DNA of 64,000 bases from Sideroxydans sp. (GCA_013791855.1 VMTA01000015.1:1-64000), one strand, 5' to 3'. Positions 51,177 through 60,951 are shown, counted from the first letter of the stretch. The notes: generated from the sequence alone by a model not told the origin. Made by a program: numbers and translations.

Positions 51177-52531
51177 CAGTCACTGAACCTTTCCGCGATC
51201 TGCCTGAACTCATCCTGGATAGCCAGGAAGGCATCCACCACATCCGGATCGAAATGCTTGCCGCGCCCGTCCACGATGAATGCCACGGCATCTTCGTGAC
51301 TGAAAGCTTTCTTGTAGACGCGTTTGCAGATCAAGGCATCGTATACGTCAGCCAGCGCCATCAGTCTTGCCGAGATGGGAATGTCATCGCCCTTGAGCCC
51401 TTTCGGATAACCGCTGCCATCCCATTTCTCGTGATGGCCCGAGGCGATCTCGCGCCCGATATGCAGGAAGCGGCTGGGCGCCGGAAGACTCGCTTCGGCC
51501 GCCGCCAGCGCATCGCCGCCCAGCGTCGGATGCGTCTTCATGATCTCGTATTCTTCCGGCGTGAGCTTGCCCTGCTTGAGCAGGATGTAGTCCGGGATGC
51601 CGACCTTGCCAATGTCGTGCAGGGGGGCGAGTTTGTACAGGGACTCTATGTTGTCGTCGTTGAGAAAATCACTGAAACGGGGATGCGAGCGCAGCTTCAT
51701 CGCCAAAGCACGGATATAGGTCTGTGTGCGTCGCAGGTGATTGCCGGTCTCGTTGTCGCGCGTCTCCGCCATGGTGGCCATCGCGATGATGGTGACATCG
51801 CGTATGCGCGACACCTCTTCGGTCTGGTGCTGCAACTGCTCGGTACGTTCGCGCACCTTGCTCTCCAGGCCGTCGTTCAGGCGCGCCAGTTGCCGCGCCA
51901 AAGACAGATTCTCGAAGCGCTGATGCAGCGAGCGCATGACCAGCTTGCCCAGGAACTGCCCTGCCCCCAGCATCACGAACATGAACAGCAGCAGCATGGC
52001 AGCCAATGCGGCATGCGTATCATCCTGTTCGACCGCGACGCGAAAGATCAAAGGCAACATCAAGCCCAGCAGATAAGCATAGAAAGCCGGCAGATGGGTG
52101 GCATTCATGGAAGTCGCCCCGGCAGCAAGACCAAGCATCACGCAGATCAACAACACCTGATCCAGCAAAGCGACAGGGAAGAAGAACAATGTGCCGAAAC
52201 CCCACATCATGCCGACGACCAACGCGAACCAGAAGAAGCGCCGACTCCAGTCCTGACATTCGCCGAGTGTGTCGACACGGTCGCGATATCCCACCCAGGT
52301 CACCAACTCAGCCACATGCAGCAAGTAGGCGCACCCGATCCATAACAACAGATCACGGTGGGCGTCCGTGTCCCACATCAACCAAACGAAAAGGGGCTCT
52401 GCAAAAACCTGCCCAAGCACCATGTAGGGAAACAATTTCAGGCGCGCGCGCAACTGCTCCGAACGCACGGCAAGGTTGCCCGCATCGATGCGAAACATCA
52501 GTTCATCAAGAAAACCTCCGGCTGCAGCCAT
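51176..52531 (-). CDS. Membrane-bound HD-GYP cyclic-di-GMP phosphodiesterase
   Basis: A 451-residue protein. Residues 30-215 form about seven membrane helices, followed by a coiled coil (LSLARQLARLNDGLESKVRERTEQLQHQTEEV) and an HD-GYP domain (about 245-440). The metal and signature residues are present: ETGNHLRRTQTYI, HDIGKVGIPDYILLKQGKLT, THPTLGGDAL, HHEKWDGSGYPKGLKGDDIPISARLMALADVYDAL. Hydrolysis of c-di-GMP to GMP is expected. The membrane part may be a sensor of unknown ligand. It is translationally coupled to the downstream ankyrin gene. Confidence 0.92.
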   Translation of the reverse strand: MAAAGGFLDELMFRIDAGNLAVRSEQLRARLKLFPYMVLGQVFAEPLFVWLMWDTDAHRDLLLWIGCAYLLHVAELVTWVGYRDRVDTLGECQDWSRRFFWFALVVGMMWGFGTLFFFPVALLDQVLLICVMLGLAAGATSMNATHLPAFYAYLLGLMLPLIFRVAVEQDDTHAALAAMLLLFMFVMLGAGQFLGKLVMRSLHQRFENLSLARQLARLNDGLESKVRERTEQLQHQTEEVSRIRDVTIIAMATMAETRDNETGNHLRRTQTYIRALAMKLRSHPRFSDFLNDDNIESLYKLAPLHDIGKVGIPDYILLKQGKLTPEEYEIMKTHPTLGGDALAAAEASLPAPSRFLHIGREIASGHHEKWDGSGYPKGLKGDDIPISARLMALADVYDALICKRVYKKAFSHEDAVAFIVDGRGKHFDPDVVDAFLAIQDEFRQIAERFSD

Positions 52532-52611
52532 AGTCCTAAATCATTCCGTAATCGTTGCATGCAGTGGACAACAATCCACCAGTCACGTCAATGCGCCAAC
52601 GCACCGACCGT

Positions 52612-54537
52612 TCATTCAGGCTTGAAGAACGCCACCGCATCCGCCTCGACGCGCGTGCGCTTGAACGGCGGCAGACTCTGCCAGATGCGTTTCCCGTAGT
52701 GTTTGGAGATGAGGCGAGGGTCGCAGATCATCAGCACGCCCCGGTCGCTCTCGTCGCGGATCAAACGACCCGCCCCCTGTTTCAAATTGATGATGGTGCG
52801 CGGCAACTGGAACTCCATGAAAGCGTTGCGCCCCTGCTTGTTCATCTCGGCGATACGCGCCGCCAACACCGGATCGTCCGGCGGCGCGAACGGCAGCTTG
52901 TCGATCACCACCAGCGACAGCGCCTCACCGCGCACGTCCACCCCTTCCCAGAACGACTGGCTGCCCAGCAGCACCGCATTGCCGTGTTCACGGAAGCGCG
53001 ACAGCAGTTCGTTGCGGGAGCCTTCCCCCTGGATCAGCAGCGGATATTTCAGGTTCTTGCGTTCGAACTCCGCCAGCAAGATCTCATAGGCGCGCTGCAT
53101 CGCGCGCAAGCTGGTGAACAGCAGGAAGGCGCGGCCACGGCTCGCCTCGATCAGCGGCAGCGCTGCTTGCACCACCGCATCGGTATAGCCGTCCGTGTTC
53201 GGCTCCGGCAGGTTCTGCGGCACATACAGCAAGGCCTGCTCGGGATAGTCGAACGGGCTGTCCCAACAGGCGGTACGCGCCTCCTGCAAGCCCATCTCCG
53301 CCTGGTAATGCGCGAAGTTCTGTTTCACCGCCAACGTCGCCGAGGTGAATATCCAGGCACGCGGATGGCCGCCGATCTGTTTCTTGAAGATCTCGGCGAT
53401 CGAGAGCGGCGTGCTGTTGAGTTGCAGGGAATGGTGGAACACTTCCAGCCAGCGCACCGTCTCCGGCACATCACCGTCTTGCCAGTGCTTCAATTGCTGC
53501 GCCAATGCCTGTGCGCGTTGCCAGCAGTTCTCCAACCCTTCGCTGCGCTCCGCCTGCTTCTCCAGCAGCCCGCAAAGTTTCCCCAGTTTCTCGCCCAGGG
53601 TCTTCAGTGCCGGCGTGAAATCCTTGAGATCCGTTGTCGCCTGCGCCGCCATGCGGCCATCCCTTTTGAACACCAGTCGCAGGTCGCGTGCCGCTTTGTC
53701 CAGCTCGTCGCACGCCACCGGCAAGGCCGCGAAATCCTTGGCCGAGGTCAGTGCCTCGATACGCGCATCCTGCGCTAGGTCGAACAGTTGCGAAGTGGAA
53801 AGACTCTCGCCGAAGAATAAACTGGCGGTCTCGGGCAACTGGTGTGCCTCATCGAAGATCACCGTGTTGCAGGCGGGCAGCAACTCGGCCACGCCCTCGT
53901 CACGCAACATCACATCGGCGAAGAACAGGTGATGGTTGACCACCACGATGTCCGCCTCCATCGCCTCCTTGCGCGCCTTGAGCACGAAACAATCCTTGTG
54001 CATGGGACATTCCTGGCCCAGACAGTTGTCGCGCGTCGAGGTCACATACATCCAGATCGGCGCCGTCTCGGGCACATCCGCCAGCCCGCTCTTGTCGCCG
54101 CTCTGCGTGACTTTCGCGTAGTTCACGATCTTGGCCAGATGCTTCACATCCTCGCGCGTCTTGAACAGGCCGTTCGATTGCGCCAATTCCAGATGGTAGT
54201 GACACACATAGTTGGAGCGCCCCTTGAGCAACGCCACCGAAACCGGCGCCTTCAGCGCATCGCGCACCATGGGCAGATCTTTCTGGAACAACTGGTCCTG
54301 CAGGTTCTTGGTGCCGGTGGAGACCACCACCTTGCCACCATTGAGCAGTGCTGGGACCAGATAGGCGAAGGTCTTGCCCGTGCCCGTACCCGCCTCCGCG
54401 ATCAGGATCGCGTTGTCGCGTATCGCCTCCGCCACGGCCAGCGCCATCTCGCGCTGCTGCGCGCGCGGCCGGAAAGAGGCGACTTCAGTGGCAAGCGGAC
54501 TTTGTTCGGAAAAGAAACGTTCTACTTCAGTGGTCAC
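52612..54537 (-). CDS. DinG/YoaA-type Fe-S DNA helicase
   Basis: A 641-residue XPD/DinG superfamily 2 helicase that acts 5' to 3'. Walker A is AEAGTGTGKTFAYLVP, the iron-sulfur cysteines are in RSNYVCHYHLELA and DNCLGQECPMHKDCFV, the DEAH box is VIFDEAHQLPE, and motif VI is QGAGRLIRDESDRGVL. The length and the four-Cys spacing fit the YoaA group, which helps replication-fork repair. Divergent from the flavin reductase gene. No SOS box was evident upstream. Confidence 0.92.
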   Translation of the reverse strand: MTTEVERFFSEQSPLATEVASFRPRAQQREMALAVAEAIRDNAILIAEAGTGTGKTFAYLVPALLNGGKVVVSTGTKNLQDQLFQKDLPMVRDALKAPVSVALLKGRSNYVCHYHLELAQSNGLFKTREDVKHLAKIVNYAKVTQSGDKSGLADVPETAPIWMYVTSTRDNCLGQECPMHKDCFVLKARKEAMEADIVVVNHHLFFADVMLRDEGVAELLPACNTVIFDEAHQLPETASLFFGESLSTSQLFDLAQDARIEALTSAKDFAALPVACDELDKAARDLRLVFKRDGRMAAQATTDLKDFTPALKTLGEKLGKLCGLLEKQAERSEGLENCWQRAQALAQQLKHWQDGDVPETVRWLEVFHHSLQLNSTPLSIAEIFKKQIGGHPRAWIFTSATLAVKQNFAHYQAEMGLQEARTACWDSPFDYPEQALLYVPQNLPEPNTDGYTDAVVQAALPLIEASRGRAFLLFTSLRAMQRAYEILLAEFERKNLKYPLLIQGEGSRNELLSRFREHGNAVLLGSQSFWEGVDVRGEALSLVVIDKLPFAPPDDPVLAARIAEMNKQGRNAFMEFQLPRTIINLKQGAGRLIRDESDRGVLMICDPRLISKHYGKRIWQSLPPFKRTRVEADAVAFFKPE

Positions 54538-54606
54538 AATGTGGGTTTGGTTGTTGGCAGGGGACAGCGCTATAGTGCGGTGGCGATTTTACGCGAGGTG
54601 CCGGCT

Positions 54607-55143
54607 ATGGCTAAGAAGAACTTTCCCCTACCCAAGGTCTACCGCCTGCTGGAACCGGGCCCGGTCGTGCTGGTGTCCACCCTGCATAAAGGCAAGGCTA
54701 ACATCATGACCATGTCCTGGCTGACGATGATGGAGTTCGAGCCGCCGCTGGTCGGATGCGTGATCAGCGGGCGCAACTATAGTTTCGAGGCATTGATGAA
54801 AACCGGGGAATGCGTGCTCAACATCCCGACGGTGGAACTGGCGAAGCAGGTAGTGAAAGTGGGCAACAATACGGGCAGCAAGCTGGACAAGTTCAAGAAG
54901 TTCAAACTGACGGCGTCGCCGGCCGCGCTGGTGGATGCACCGCTGATCGCGGAGTGTTACGCCAATCTCGAATGCAAAGTGGTGGATAGACGCATGGTGA
55001 ACAAATACAACTTCTTCGTGCTGGAGGTGGTCAAGGCGTGGATCGACCCCGCGCGGAAGGATCCGCGCACGCTGCATCACCAAGGCAAGGGCGTGTTCGT
55101 GGTGGACGGGGACAGGATAAAACTGCCCTCGAAGATGGCATGA
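54607..55143 (+). CDS. Flavin reductase-like protein
   Basis: A 178-residue FMN-binding split-barrel protein starting MAKKNFPLPKVYRLLEPGPVVLVSTLHKGKANIMTMSWLTMMEFEPPLVGCVISGRNYSFEALMKTGECVLNIPTVELAKQ. It matches the DIM6/NtaB flavin reductase family, including a conserved group thought to bind FMN non-covalently. The partner oxygenase is not adjacent. Its stop overlaps the start of the next gene (ATGA). Confidence 0.9.
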   Translation: MAKKNFPLPKVYRLLEPGPVVLVSTLHKGKANIMTMSWLTMMEFEPPLVGCVISGRNYSFEALMKTGECVLNIPTVELAKQVVKVGNNTGSKLDKFKKFKLTASPAALVDAPLIAECYANLECKVVDRRMVNKYNFFVLEVVKAWIDPARKDPRTLHHQGKGVFVVDGDRIKLPSKMA

Positions 55144-55553
55144 TCAGGCTGCGCCCTCTCCTTGCCTGGTTAGTGTTGCTGGGGGTCGCCATGCTCAATG
55201 GCACGCTGCGCGACTTCACCTATGGCAAACATATGTCAGAGTTGTCGGCCCACCAACTCTCCACACTGATCGGCATCCTGTTGTTCGCACTGGTGATCCA
55301 TCGCTACGTGCGGCGCTGGCCGCCTGCTACGGCACGCGAAGCCTGGTACATCGGGCTGTTCTGGTTATCACTTACCGTGGCCTTCGAGTTCCTGTTCTTC
55401 CACTATGTGGGCGGACATCCCTGGCAGGTGTTGCTGGCGAATTACGACATGGGCAAGGGACGTTTATGGCCGCTGCTGCTGCTCTGGGTCGCCATAGCCC
55501 CCTATCTCTTCTTCCGTCTTGCACAGCCGCGCGGCACAACCACTCACAACTGA
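55140..55553 (+). CDS. Small four-helix integral membrane protein
   Basis: A 137-residue hydrophobic protein of unknown function with about four membrane helices ([82 protein letters not shown]). It overlaps the flavin reductase stop by 4 bases, so they are co-transcribed. No recognised family motif beyond the helices. Confidence 0.7.
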   Translation: MIRLRPLLAWLVLLGVAMLNGTLRDFTYGKHMSELSAHQLSTLIGILLFALVIHRYVRRWPPATAREAWYIGLFWLSLTVAFEFLFFHYVGGHPWQVLLANYDMGKGRLWPLLLLWVAIAPYLFFRLAQPRGTTTHN

Positions 55554-55566
55554 ACACGAATGCCCA

Positions 55567-56016
55567 ATGAAGATACTCATCGACGCCGACGCCTGCCCAA
55601 AAGTCATCAAGGAGATCCTGTTCCGCGTTGCGGATAGACGCCAGTTACACACCACTCTGGTGGCGAACAAATTGCTGTACTGCCCGCCTTCTCCCTTCAT
55701 CCATGCCCTGCAAGTGCCTGCCGGTTTCGATGTGGCGGACAACAAGATCGTGGAGATGACCGAAGCGGGCGATCTGATCATCACGGCGGACATCCCGCTG
55801 GCTGCCGAGGTGATCGCTAAAGGCGGACATGTGCTGAACCCGCGCGGCGAGTTGTATAGCAAAGACAGCATCAAGGAACGACTGGCGATGCGCGACTTTA
55901 TGGATGTGCTGCGTAGCAGCGGCGTGGAGACCGGCGGACCGGCCGCTTTGAATCAGAAAGACCGCCAAGCGTTCGCGAATCAGCTGGACCGTTTTCTGGC
56001 GAGACACGCGCCCTGA
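55567..56016 (+). CDS. YaiI/YqxD family protein (UPF0178, DUF188)
   Basis: A 149-residue protein starting [25 protein letters not shown] and containing [58 protein letters not shown]. It matches the UPF0178 family of PIN-like fold. The conserved DADACP and TADIPLA acidic residues suggest nuclease-type metal binding, but function is not proven. The ATG at 55567 is the family start. Confidence 0.9.
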   Translation: MKILIDADACPKVIKEILFRVADRRQLHTTLVANKLLYCPPSPFIHALQVPAGFDVADNKIVEMTEAGDLIITADIPLAAEVIAKGGHVLNPRGELYSKDSIKERLAMRDFMDVLRSSGVETGGPAALNQKDRQAFANQLDRFLARHAP

Positions 56017-56025
56017 ACCTCAGGG

Positions 56026-56220
56026 CTACTCGTCACCGTCTTCGGAAGACCCTTCTGCAGTACCGCGACCTTTCCACTGCGCGTAGCATTCAAGCCCGCA
56101 AAAATGCGCCACATAGTCATTCACTTCGAAATTCACGGCAGCCGACTGCGGCACTTCTTTCTTGCAGACTTCACAACTGACTTGCTCGGATAAAGGAAGG
56201 GCTTGGGGATGGGTAGTCAT
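56026..56220 (-). CDS. Small DUF3330 metal-binding-like protein
   Basis: A 64-residue protein with SCEVCKKEVP and FCGLECYAQW. Two CxxC-type pairs (Cys-x2-Cys and Cys-x3-Cys) suggest a zinc ribbon, matching the small DUF3330 family. The C terminus is acidic. The function is unknown. GGAGG lies 5 bases before the ATG. It converges with the YaiI gene. Confidence 0.75.
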   Translation of the reverse strand: MTTHPQALPLSEQVSCEVCKKEVPQSAAVNFEVNDYVAHFCGLECYAQWKGRGTAEGSSEDGDE

Positions 56221-56391
56221 GGCACACCTCCTGCTGGGTGTAGATGAAATTGCAGACTATTCCTGTCGCATCGAACTGGCAAGCACAAAGATCCCGCCGC
56301 AATGATGCGCGTATGGTGAACGGAGCCACTTTCCGGGAGTACAATCATCCCGCAATGCCGCAATGATCCACACCAACAGGGGGAGACGATC

Positions 56392-56838
56392 ATGCAAATC
56401 GCCTGGAAAAAAGAACTGGAGATCGGCAACGAGATGATAGACACCCAGCATCGCATGCTGGTGCTCTTGCTAAAGAAACTCGACCTCGCAATCACCAGCC
56501 GGATGGGTGAAAAGGTCGTGATGGGCGTCCTGCTGGAAATCAAGAAATTCACCGAATTCCACTTCCTGAGTGAAGAGAACCTGATGACCGAGCTGCATTT
56601 TCCCGGCTTGGCCGATCATGAGCGTATCCATTCCGAGTTGCTCGGGGTATTGAACATGTTCATCGCCAAGATCAACCGCAAGCAGGAGACACCGGAAGAC
56701 ATCCTGCCGCAGATCGTTTCCTGGGTCGCCAACCATGTGGTCAGCGAAGACCTCAAGATCGCGGAATATGTGAAGAGCTCCTCCTACCGCCCCATCGCCG
56801 AAGAGTGCTACGCGCTGTACCTCAGAAAGTACGATTGA
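56392..56838 (+). CDS. Bacteriohemerythrin
   Basis: A 148-residue oxygen-binding four-helix protein. The diiron ligands are in DTQHRMLV (His), KFTEFHFLSEENLM (His and Glu), HERIHSELL (His pair) and VANHVVSEDLKIAEY (His and Asp), which is the full hemerythrin set. The N terminus IAWKKELEIGNEMIDTQH is typical. It may supply oxygen to enzymes or sense it. A TACAAT at 56340-56345 could be its -10. Stand-alone, it converges with mltC. Confidence 0.92.
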   Translation: MQIAWKKELEIGNEMIDTQHRMLVLLLKKLDLAITSRMGEKVVMGVLLEIKKFTEFHFLSEENLMTELHFPGLADHERIHSELLGVLNMFIAKINRKQETPEDILPQIVSWVANHVVSEDLKIAEYVKSSSYRPIAEECYALYLRKYD

Positions 56839-56842
56839 CACC

Positions 56843-58045
56843 TCACATCACGGCATACAGTTTCTTCGCCGCCACCACTTTCACGATATAACCGCGCGTC
56901 TCTTCATAAGGCAGCTTGGTGCGCAATGACTCATACACCTGCTCCGGTTTCATCGTATTGATCTTGTTGATCGCGTCATATTGCCGGTCGCGGCTGCTCT
57001 TGATCTGACTGAATGCCCGCATCACATTGGACGGCCCGGTATTGTAGGCGGCGATGGCGCAGTATTCGCGCGAAACCGGGTCTCTGATCTCGCGCAGCGG
57101 ACTGTCCCTGAGCAGCACGCCCAGATAGGTGGAGCCCAGCTCGATATTGTTGTTCGCATCGAACAGATACTCCTTGCTCGGCATCACATCCTGGCCCTTG
57201 GCCTTGCGATAGGCTTCACGCCCGCCGCTGGAAGGCACCAATTGCATCATGCCGTAGGCGGGCGCGCTGGAGACGGCATAGGGATTGAACGCGCTCTCGG
57301 TCTTGATCACCGCATAGATCAGGCTGCGGCTGACCTGCGTGTTCTCAGAATGGCGGCGCACCGTCGCGGCATATTGCACCGCGCGTTTGTCCAGATGCGA
57401 ATTCACCATATCGAAGCGCACGAAGTACACGTTCTTGCGCGTGCCGTTGGCATCGATACTGCGCGACTGCAATCGGTTGTCCACCAGATAGTCGGCATAG
57501 CGCTCCACATCCGCGCGCGACTTGAGCATATTCCCGTTCTGGTCGGCCACCATCTGCTCCAGATAGGGATCACCATCGAGCGTGACTTCCTTGTCCGAGA
57601 AAAGATCGACCGCGCCCGGATCGCTCGGCGTCAGCAGGGCCACCACCACTGCATTGCGCAGCTTGCCCTTAACGCTCGCCTCGTCCAGATGCTCGATGAG
57701 TATGCTGCCCGCGTCGTAATCCACCACCACGCGGTTCTTGTAGTTCTCGGTGTATTTGACGTAGCGCGTGCGGCTGGGCAGGGTGCGGGATTCCTTCTTG
57801 CCCCACTTCGCCCCGCTCTCCTTCTGCACATTCCCCATCAGGCGGTTGTACTCCGCCTCGGCCTTGCGCAGATCTGAAATGATCAGTCGGGGATCGTATT
57901 TGTAGGCCTCGACACGGTTCGTGGCGACCCTGCGCAAGGCCTGCTTGGGATCGCTGGCGCTGGCGATATCGATCAGTTGTCTGGTGGAACAGGCGGGCAG
58001 ACACAGCAGCCCCGCTCCGATCAGCATAAAGAGTTTGCGTCGCAT
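56843..58045 (-). CDS. mltC: Membrane-bound lytic murein transglycosylase MltC-like
   Basis: A 400-residue lipoprotein that cleaves peptidoglycan between MurNAc and GlcNAc. The signal peptide ends in the lipobox LLCLPAC-ST, the N-terminal MltC domain (about 40-215) precedes a Slt domain with catalytic Glu in VIKTESAFNPYAVSSAPAYGMMQLVPSSGGREAY and the AIAAYNTGPSNVMRAF motif. ATG 58045 with GGAGG 5 bases upstream is chosen over an in-frame GTG. The C terminus ends YIVKVVAAKKLYAVM. Confidence 0.88.
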   Translation of the reverse strand: MRRKLFMLIGAGLLCLPACSTRQLIDIASASDPKQALRRVATNRVEAYKYDPRLIISDLRKAEAEYNRLMGNVQKESGAKWGKKESRTLPSRTRYVKYTENYKNRVVVDYDAGSILIEHLDEASVKGKLRNAVVVALLTPSDPGAVDLFSDKEVTLDGDPYLEQMVADQNGNMLKSRADVERYADYLVDNRLQSRSIDANGTRKNVYFVRFDMVNSHLDKRAVQYAATVRRHSENTQVSRSLIYAVIKTESAFNPYAVSSAPAYGMMQLVPSSGGREAYRKAKGQDVMPSKEYLFDANNNIELGSTYLGVLLRDSPLREIRDPVSREYCAIAAYNTGPSNVMRAFSQIKSSRDRQYDAINKINTMKPEQVYESLRTKLPYEETRGYIVKVVAAKKLYAVM

Positions 58046-58067
58046 CCCCACCTCCCTTTCACACGAT

Positions 58068-59966
58068 TCAGCGCGATTCCAGCGCCTCCCAGCGCGTCAT
58101 CAGGTCCAGCATCTGTTCTTCGATCTCGGCAGCACGCTGGCTCAACTGTTTGGCATGGGCCGGATTGTCGCGGAACAACGTCCCCGAGCCAAGTACCGCA
58201 GCGATATCTTCCTGTTCGCGCTCCAGCACCTCGATGCGGCGCGGCATCTCTTCCAGCTCCTGCTGTTCCTTGAAACTCAGCTTGCTGGCAGTCTTCGGTT
58301 TGGCGACATCCGGCTTGGCTTGCGGCTTGGCAGGTGCAGGCGCTGCGACACGGCTCTTCGCCTCGTGCTGCTTCATACGCACCCAGTCCTCGTAACCGCC
58401 GACGTATTCCATCAACTTGCCGTCACCCTCGAAGGCGATCACCTGCGTCACCACGTTATCCAGGAAAGATCGGTCATGGCTTACCAGGAACAGCGTGCCC
58501 TGATAGTTCGCCAGCAACTCCTCCAGCAGCTCCAGCGTCTCGATATCCAGATCGTTGGTCGGCTCGTCCAGCACCAGCACGTTGGACGGTTGTGTGAACA
58601 GGCGCGCCAGCAACAAGCGGTTGCGCTCGCCGCCGGAGCAGCTCTTCACCGGCGAACGCGCGCGCTCCGGCGGGAACAGGAAATCGCCGAGGTAGCTGAT
58701 GACATGTTTGCGCTGCCCGCCAATCTCGATGAAATCCGAACCCTGACTGATGGTGTCGGCCAGCGTGGCGTTGTCATCCAACTTCGCACGCAACTGGTCG
58801 AAATAGGCGACGGATATCTTGGTGCCCAGCTTCACGTCACCGCTGTCCGGTTGTAGCTCGCCCAGGATGATCTTGAGCAGCGTACTCTTGCCTGCGCCGT
58901 TCGGGCCGAGCAAGCCGATCTTGTCACCGCGCTGGATGCGGCAGGAAAAATCGTTGATGATCTTCCTGTCGCCGAATGACTTGTTCACATGCGTCAATTC
59001 GGCCACCAGTTTGCCGGAGCGGTCGCCCGCCTCCAGACTCATCTCGACCTTGCCAACCTTGTCACGGCGCGCCGCGCGCTCCAGGCGCAACGCCTCCAAT
59101 TGACGCACACGCCCTTCGTTGCGGGTACGACGCGCCTTGATGCCCTGGCGTATCCACACCTCTTCCTGCGCCAGCACCTTGTCGAACTTGGCGTTCAACA
59201 CCGCTTCGTCCGCCAGCATGCGTTCCTTCAGTTTTTGATAGGCCGCAAAATTTCCCGGGAAGGACGCGAGCTTGCCGCGATCCAGTTCGACGATGCGGGT
59301 GACGACGTTATCGAGGAAGCGCCGATCGTGGGTGACCAGCAGCACGCTGCCGCGAAAATCCTTGAGCAGGCCTTCCAGCCACTCGATGGAAGCGAAGTCC
59401 AGATGGTTGGTCGGCTCATCGAGGATGAGCACTTCCGGCTCTGCCACCAAGGCCTGCGCCAGGGCCACACGCTTGCGCACACCGCCGGATAGCGAGCCGA
59501 CCAAGGCATCAGGGTCCAGCGCCAGACGCTGGATGGCCGTCTCGATACGCGCCTGCACCGACCAGCCATCCTGCGCTTCGAGCGCGGTCTGCAAAGGCTG
59601 CATCGCAGCCAGCAGTTTCTCGTAATCGGCATCCGGCTCGGCCAGCTGGTGCGACAGATGGTGATAGTCGGTGAGCAGTTGATGCAGTTCGCCCAGACCG
59701 CGCGCGACTTCGTCGAACACGGTCGCTTTGGCATCCAGCACCGGTTCTTGGCTGACGTAACAGATACGCGCAGTAGGCTGACGCCATAGCGTGCCGTCAT
59801 CCAGATGCGCCTGCCCGGCCAATACCTTGAGCAGACTGGACTTGCCGCCGCCGTTGCGACCGATCAGGCCGACGCGCTCGCCCTCATCGAGTTGGAATTC
59901 CACATGATCCAGCAGTGCGACATGACCAAAAGCCAGAGAGGCTTTATCCAGCGTGATATAGGGCAT
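58068..59966 (-). CDS. uup: ABC-F ATPase Uup
   Basis: A 632-residue duplicated ABC protein without membrane domain. ABC1 has an unusual Walker A GRNGGGKSSLLK and signature LSGGVRKRVALAQAL. ABC2 has GPNGAGKSTLLKIIL and CSGGERNRLLLARL. The DEPTNHLD and DEPTNDLD Walker B boxes precede H-loops. The linker between the two domains and a C-terminal coiled coil (EELEEMPRRIEVLEREQEDI) are as in Uup, which acts on Holliday-junction and ribosome-related transactions. It overlaps the upstream membrane-protein stop (TAATG). Confidence 0.92.
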   Translation of the reverse strand: MPYITLDKASLAFGHVALLDHVEFQLDEGERVGLIGRNGGGKSSLLKVLAGQAHLDDGTLWRQPTARICYVSQEPVLDAKATVFDEVARGLGELHQLLTDYHHLSHQLAEPDADYEKLLAAMQPLQTALEAQDGWSVQARIETAIQRLALDPDALVGSLSGGVRKRVALAQALVAEPEVLILDEPTNHLDFASIEWLEGLLKDFRGSVLLVTHDRRFLDNVVTRIVELDRGKLASFPGNFAAYQKLKERMLADEAVLNAKFDKVLAQEEVWIRQGIKARRTRNEGRVRQLEALRLERAARRDKVGKVEMSLEAGDRSGKLVAELTHVNKSFGDRKIINDFSCRIQRGDKIGLLGPNGAGKSTLLKIILGELQPDSGDVKLGTKISVAYFDQLRAKLDDNATLADTISQGSDFIEIGGQRKHVISYLGDFLFPPERARSPVKSCSGGERNRLLLARLFTQPSNVLVLDEPTNDLDIETLELLEELLANYQGTLFLVSHDRSFLDNVVTQVIAFEGDGKLMEYVGGYEDWVRMKQHEAKSRVAAPAPAKPQAKPDVAKPKTASKLSFKEQQELEEMPRRIEVLEREQEDIAAVLGSGTLFRDNPAHAKQLSQRAAEIEEQMLDLMTRWEALESR

Positions 59967-60412
59967 TAACTATTCTCTTCCTGCGGCATCGAAGACTGAT
60001 AGATGAACGAGAACCCGACCGCAAAGAAACCCATGCACAGATAACCGAACATGGTGGTGAACTTGTCCAGCACCAGATGCGTGTTGTAGTCGCTGATCTG
60101 CAGCGCGAAGAAATGGAACACGAACAGACAGGCTGCCAGCACATTGCCGACCAGCGTCATCCGGTGGCCGAAGGCATAGCCGTTGCCGCCTTGCTTACCC
60201 TGCGGCGGCAGACCGCGCATCATGTACCACACCGTGAACACCCCGGCGAGCAGCAGCAGTGCGCCGACGGCCCGGCTCGGTATATCACCCTCGATCGTCG
60301 CCACGCCCAGCACGTTGAGCAACATGCCGCCCGCCGCCGCGACCCAGCCCATGAAGATGGTCTGCGGCATGAAGAACCATGCGGCAAAGATATTCACATT
60401 CGGATACTTCAT
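59966..60412 (-). CDS. Small integral membrane protein
   Basis: A 148-residue protein starting MKYPNVNIFAAWFFMPQTIFMGWVAAAGGMLLNV with about four membrane helices and a loop rich in Gly/Pro (GLPPQGKQGGNGYAFGHRM). No family recognised. It is coupled at both ends (TGATG with the peroxiredoxin, TAATG with uup), so prx, this gene and uup are one operon. Its role is unknown. Confidence 0.7.
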   Translation of the reverse strand: MKYPNVNIFAAWFFMPQTIFMGWVAAAGGMLLNVLGVATIEGDIPSRAVGALLLLAGVFTVWYMMRGLPPQGKQGGNGYAFGHRMTLVGNVLAACLFVFHFFALQISDYNTHLVLDKFTTMFGYLCMGFFAVGFSFIYQSSMPQEENS

Positions 60413-60951
60413 CACTTCCCTTTCGCAATCATTGTTTTCAGATCCTCGATGACCTCTGTCGAATGTCTCGAAGTCTCCACTTTCGTATAGACCTTGGCGA
60501 TCCTGCCCTGCGTATCGATCAAGAAGGTGTAACGCCTGGCCACCTTGAACAACACCAGATCCAGCAATACCCCATAACGCGCCGCCACCGTACCGGAACT
60601 ATCCGCCAGCAGGGGGAACGGCAGGTGATACTTCTCCGCGAATTCGGCATGGCTGGCGCTGTCATCCACGCTGATGCCGATGACGACCGCCCCCATCGCC
60701 GTCAACTTGTGCAGATCGTCGCGGAAGGCACATGCCTCCTGCGTGCAACCGGGCGTATCGTCCTTGGGATAGAAATACAGCACCAGCCACTTGCCCGCAT
60801 ACTGCTGCAGACCGTGTACCGCCCCATGTTGATCGGGCAATTCAAAATCAGGCGCCGCATCACCCACTTTGGGCAACTCACCCGCGCGCGCCATCTGCAT
60901 CACCAGCAATGACAAAGCGGCCAGCAAGCCGAACAGTATCAACCATTTCAT
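60412..60951 (-). CDS. Periplasmic/secreted peroxiredoxin (PrxQ/BCP type)
   Basis: A 179-residue thiol peroxidase: an N-terminal hydrophobic signal (about residues 3-23, WLILFGLLAALSLLVMQMARA) precedes the BCP core GDAAPDFELPDQHGAVHGL, PKDDTPGCTQEACAFRDD (peroxidatic Cys and second Cys 5 residues later, typical PrxQ) and GISVDDSASHAEFAEKYHLPFPLLAD. The signal makes it an exported form, unlike cytosolic Bcp. ATG 60951 with GGAGG is preferred over an in-frame GTG 9 bases upstream. Confidence 0.9.
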   Translation of the reverse strand: MKWLILFGLLAALSLLVMQMARAGELPKVGDAAPDFELPDQHGAVHGLQQYAGKWLVLYFYPKDDTPGCTQEACAFRDDLHKLTAMGAVVIGISVDDSASHAEFAEKYHLPFPLLADSSGTVAARYGVLLDLVLFKVARRYTFLIDTQGRIAKVYTKVETSRHSTEVIEDLKTMIAKGK

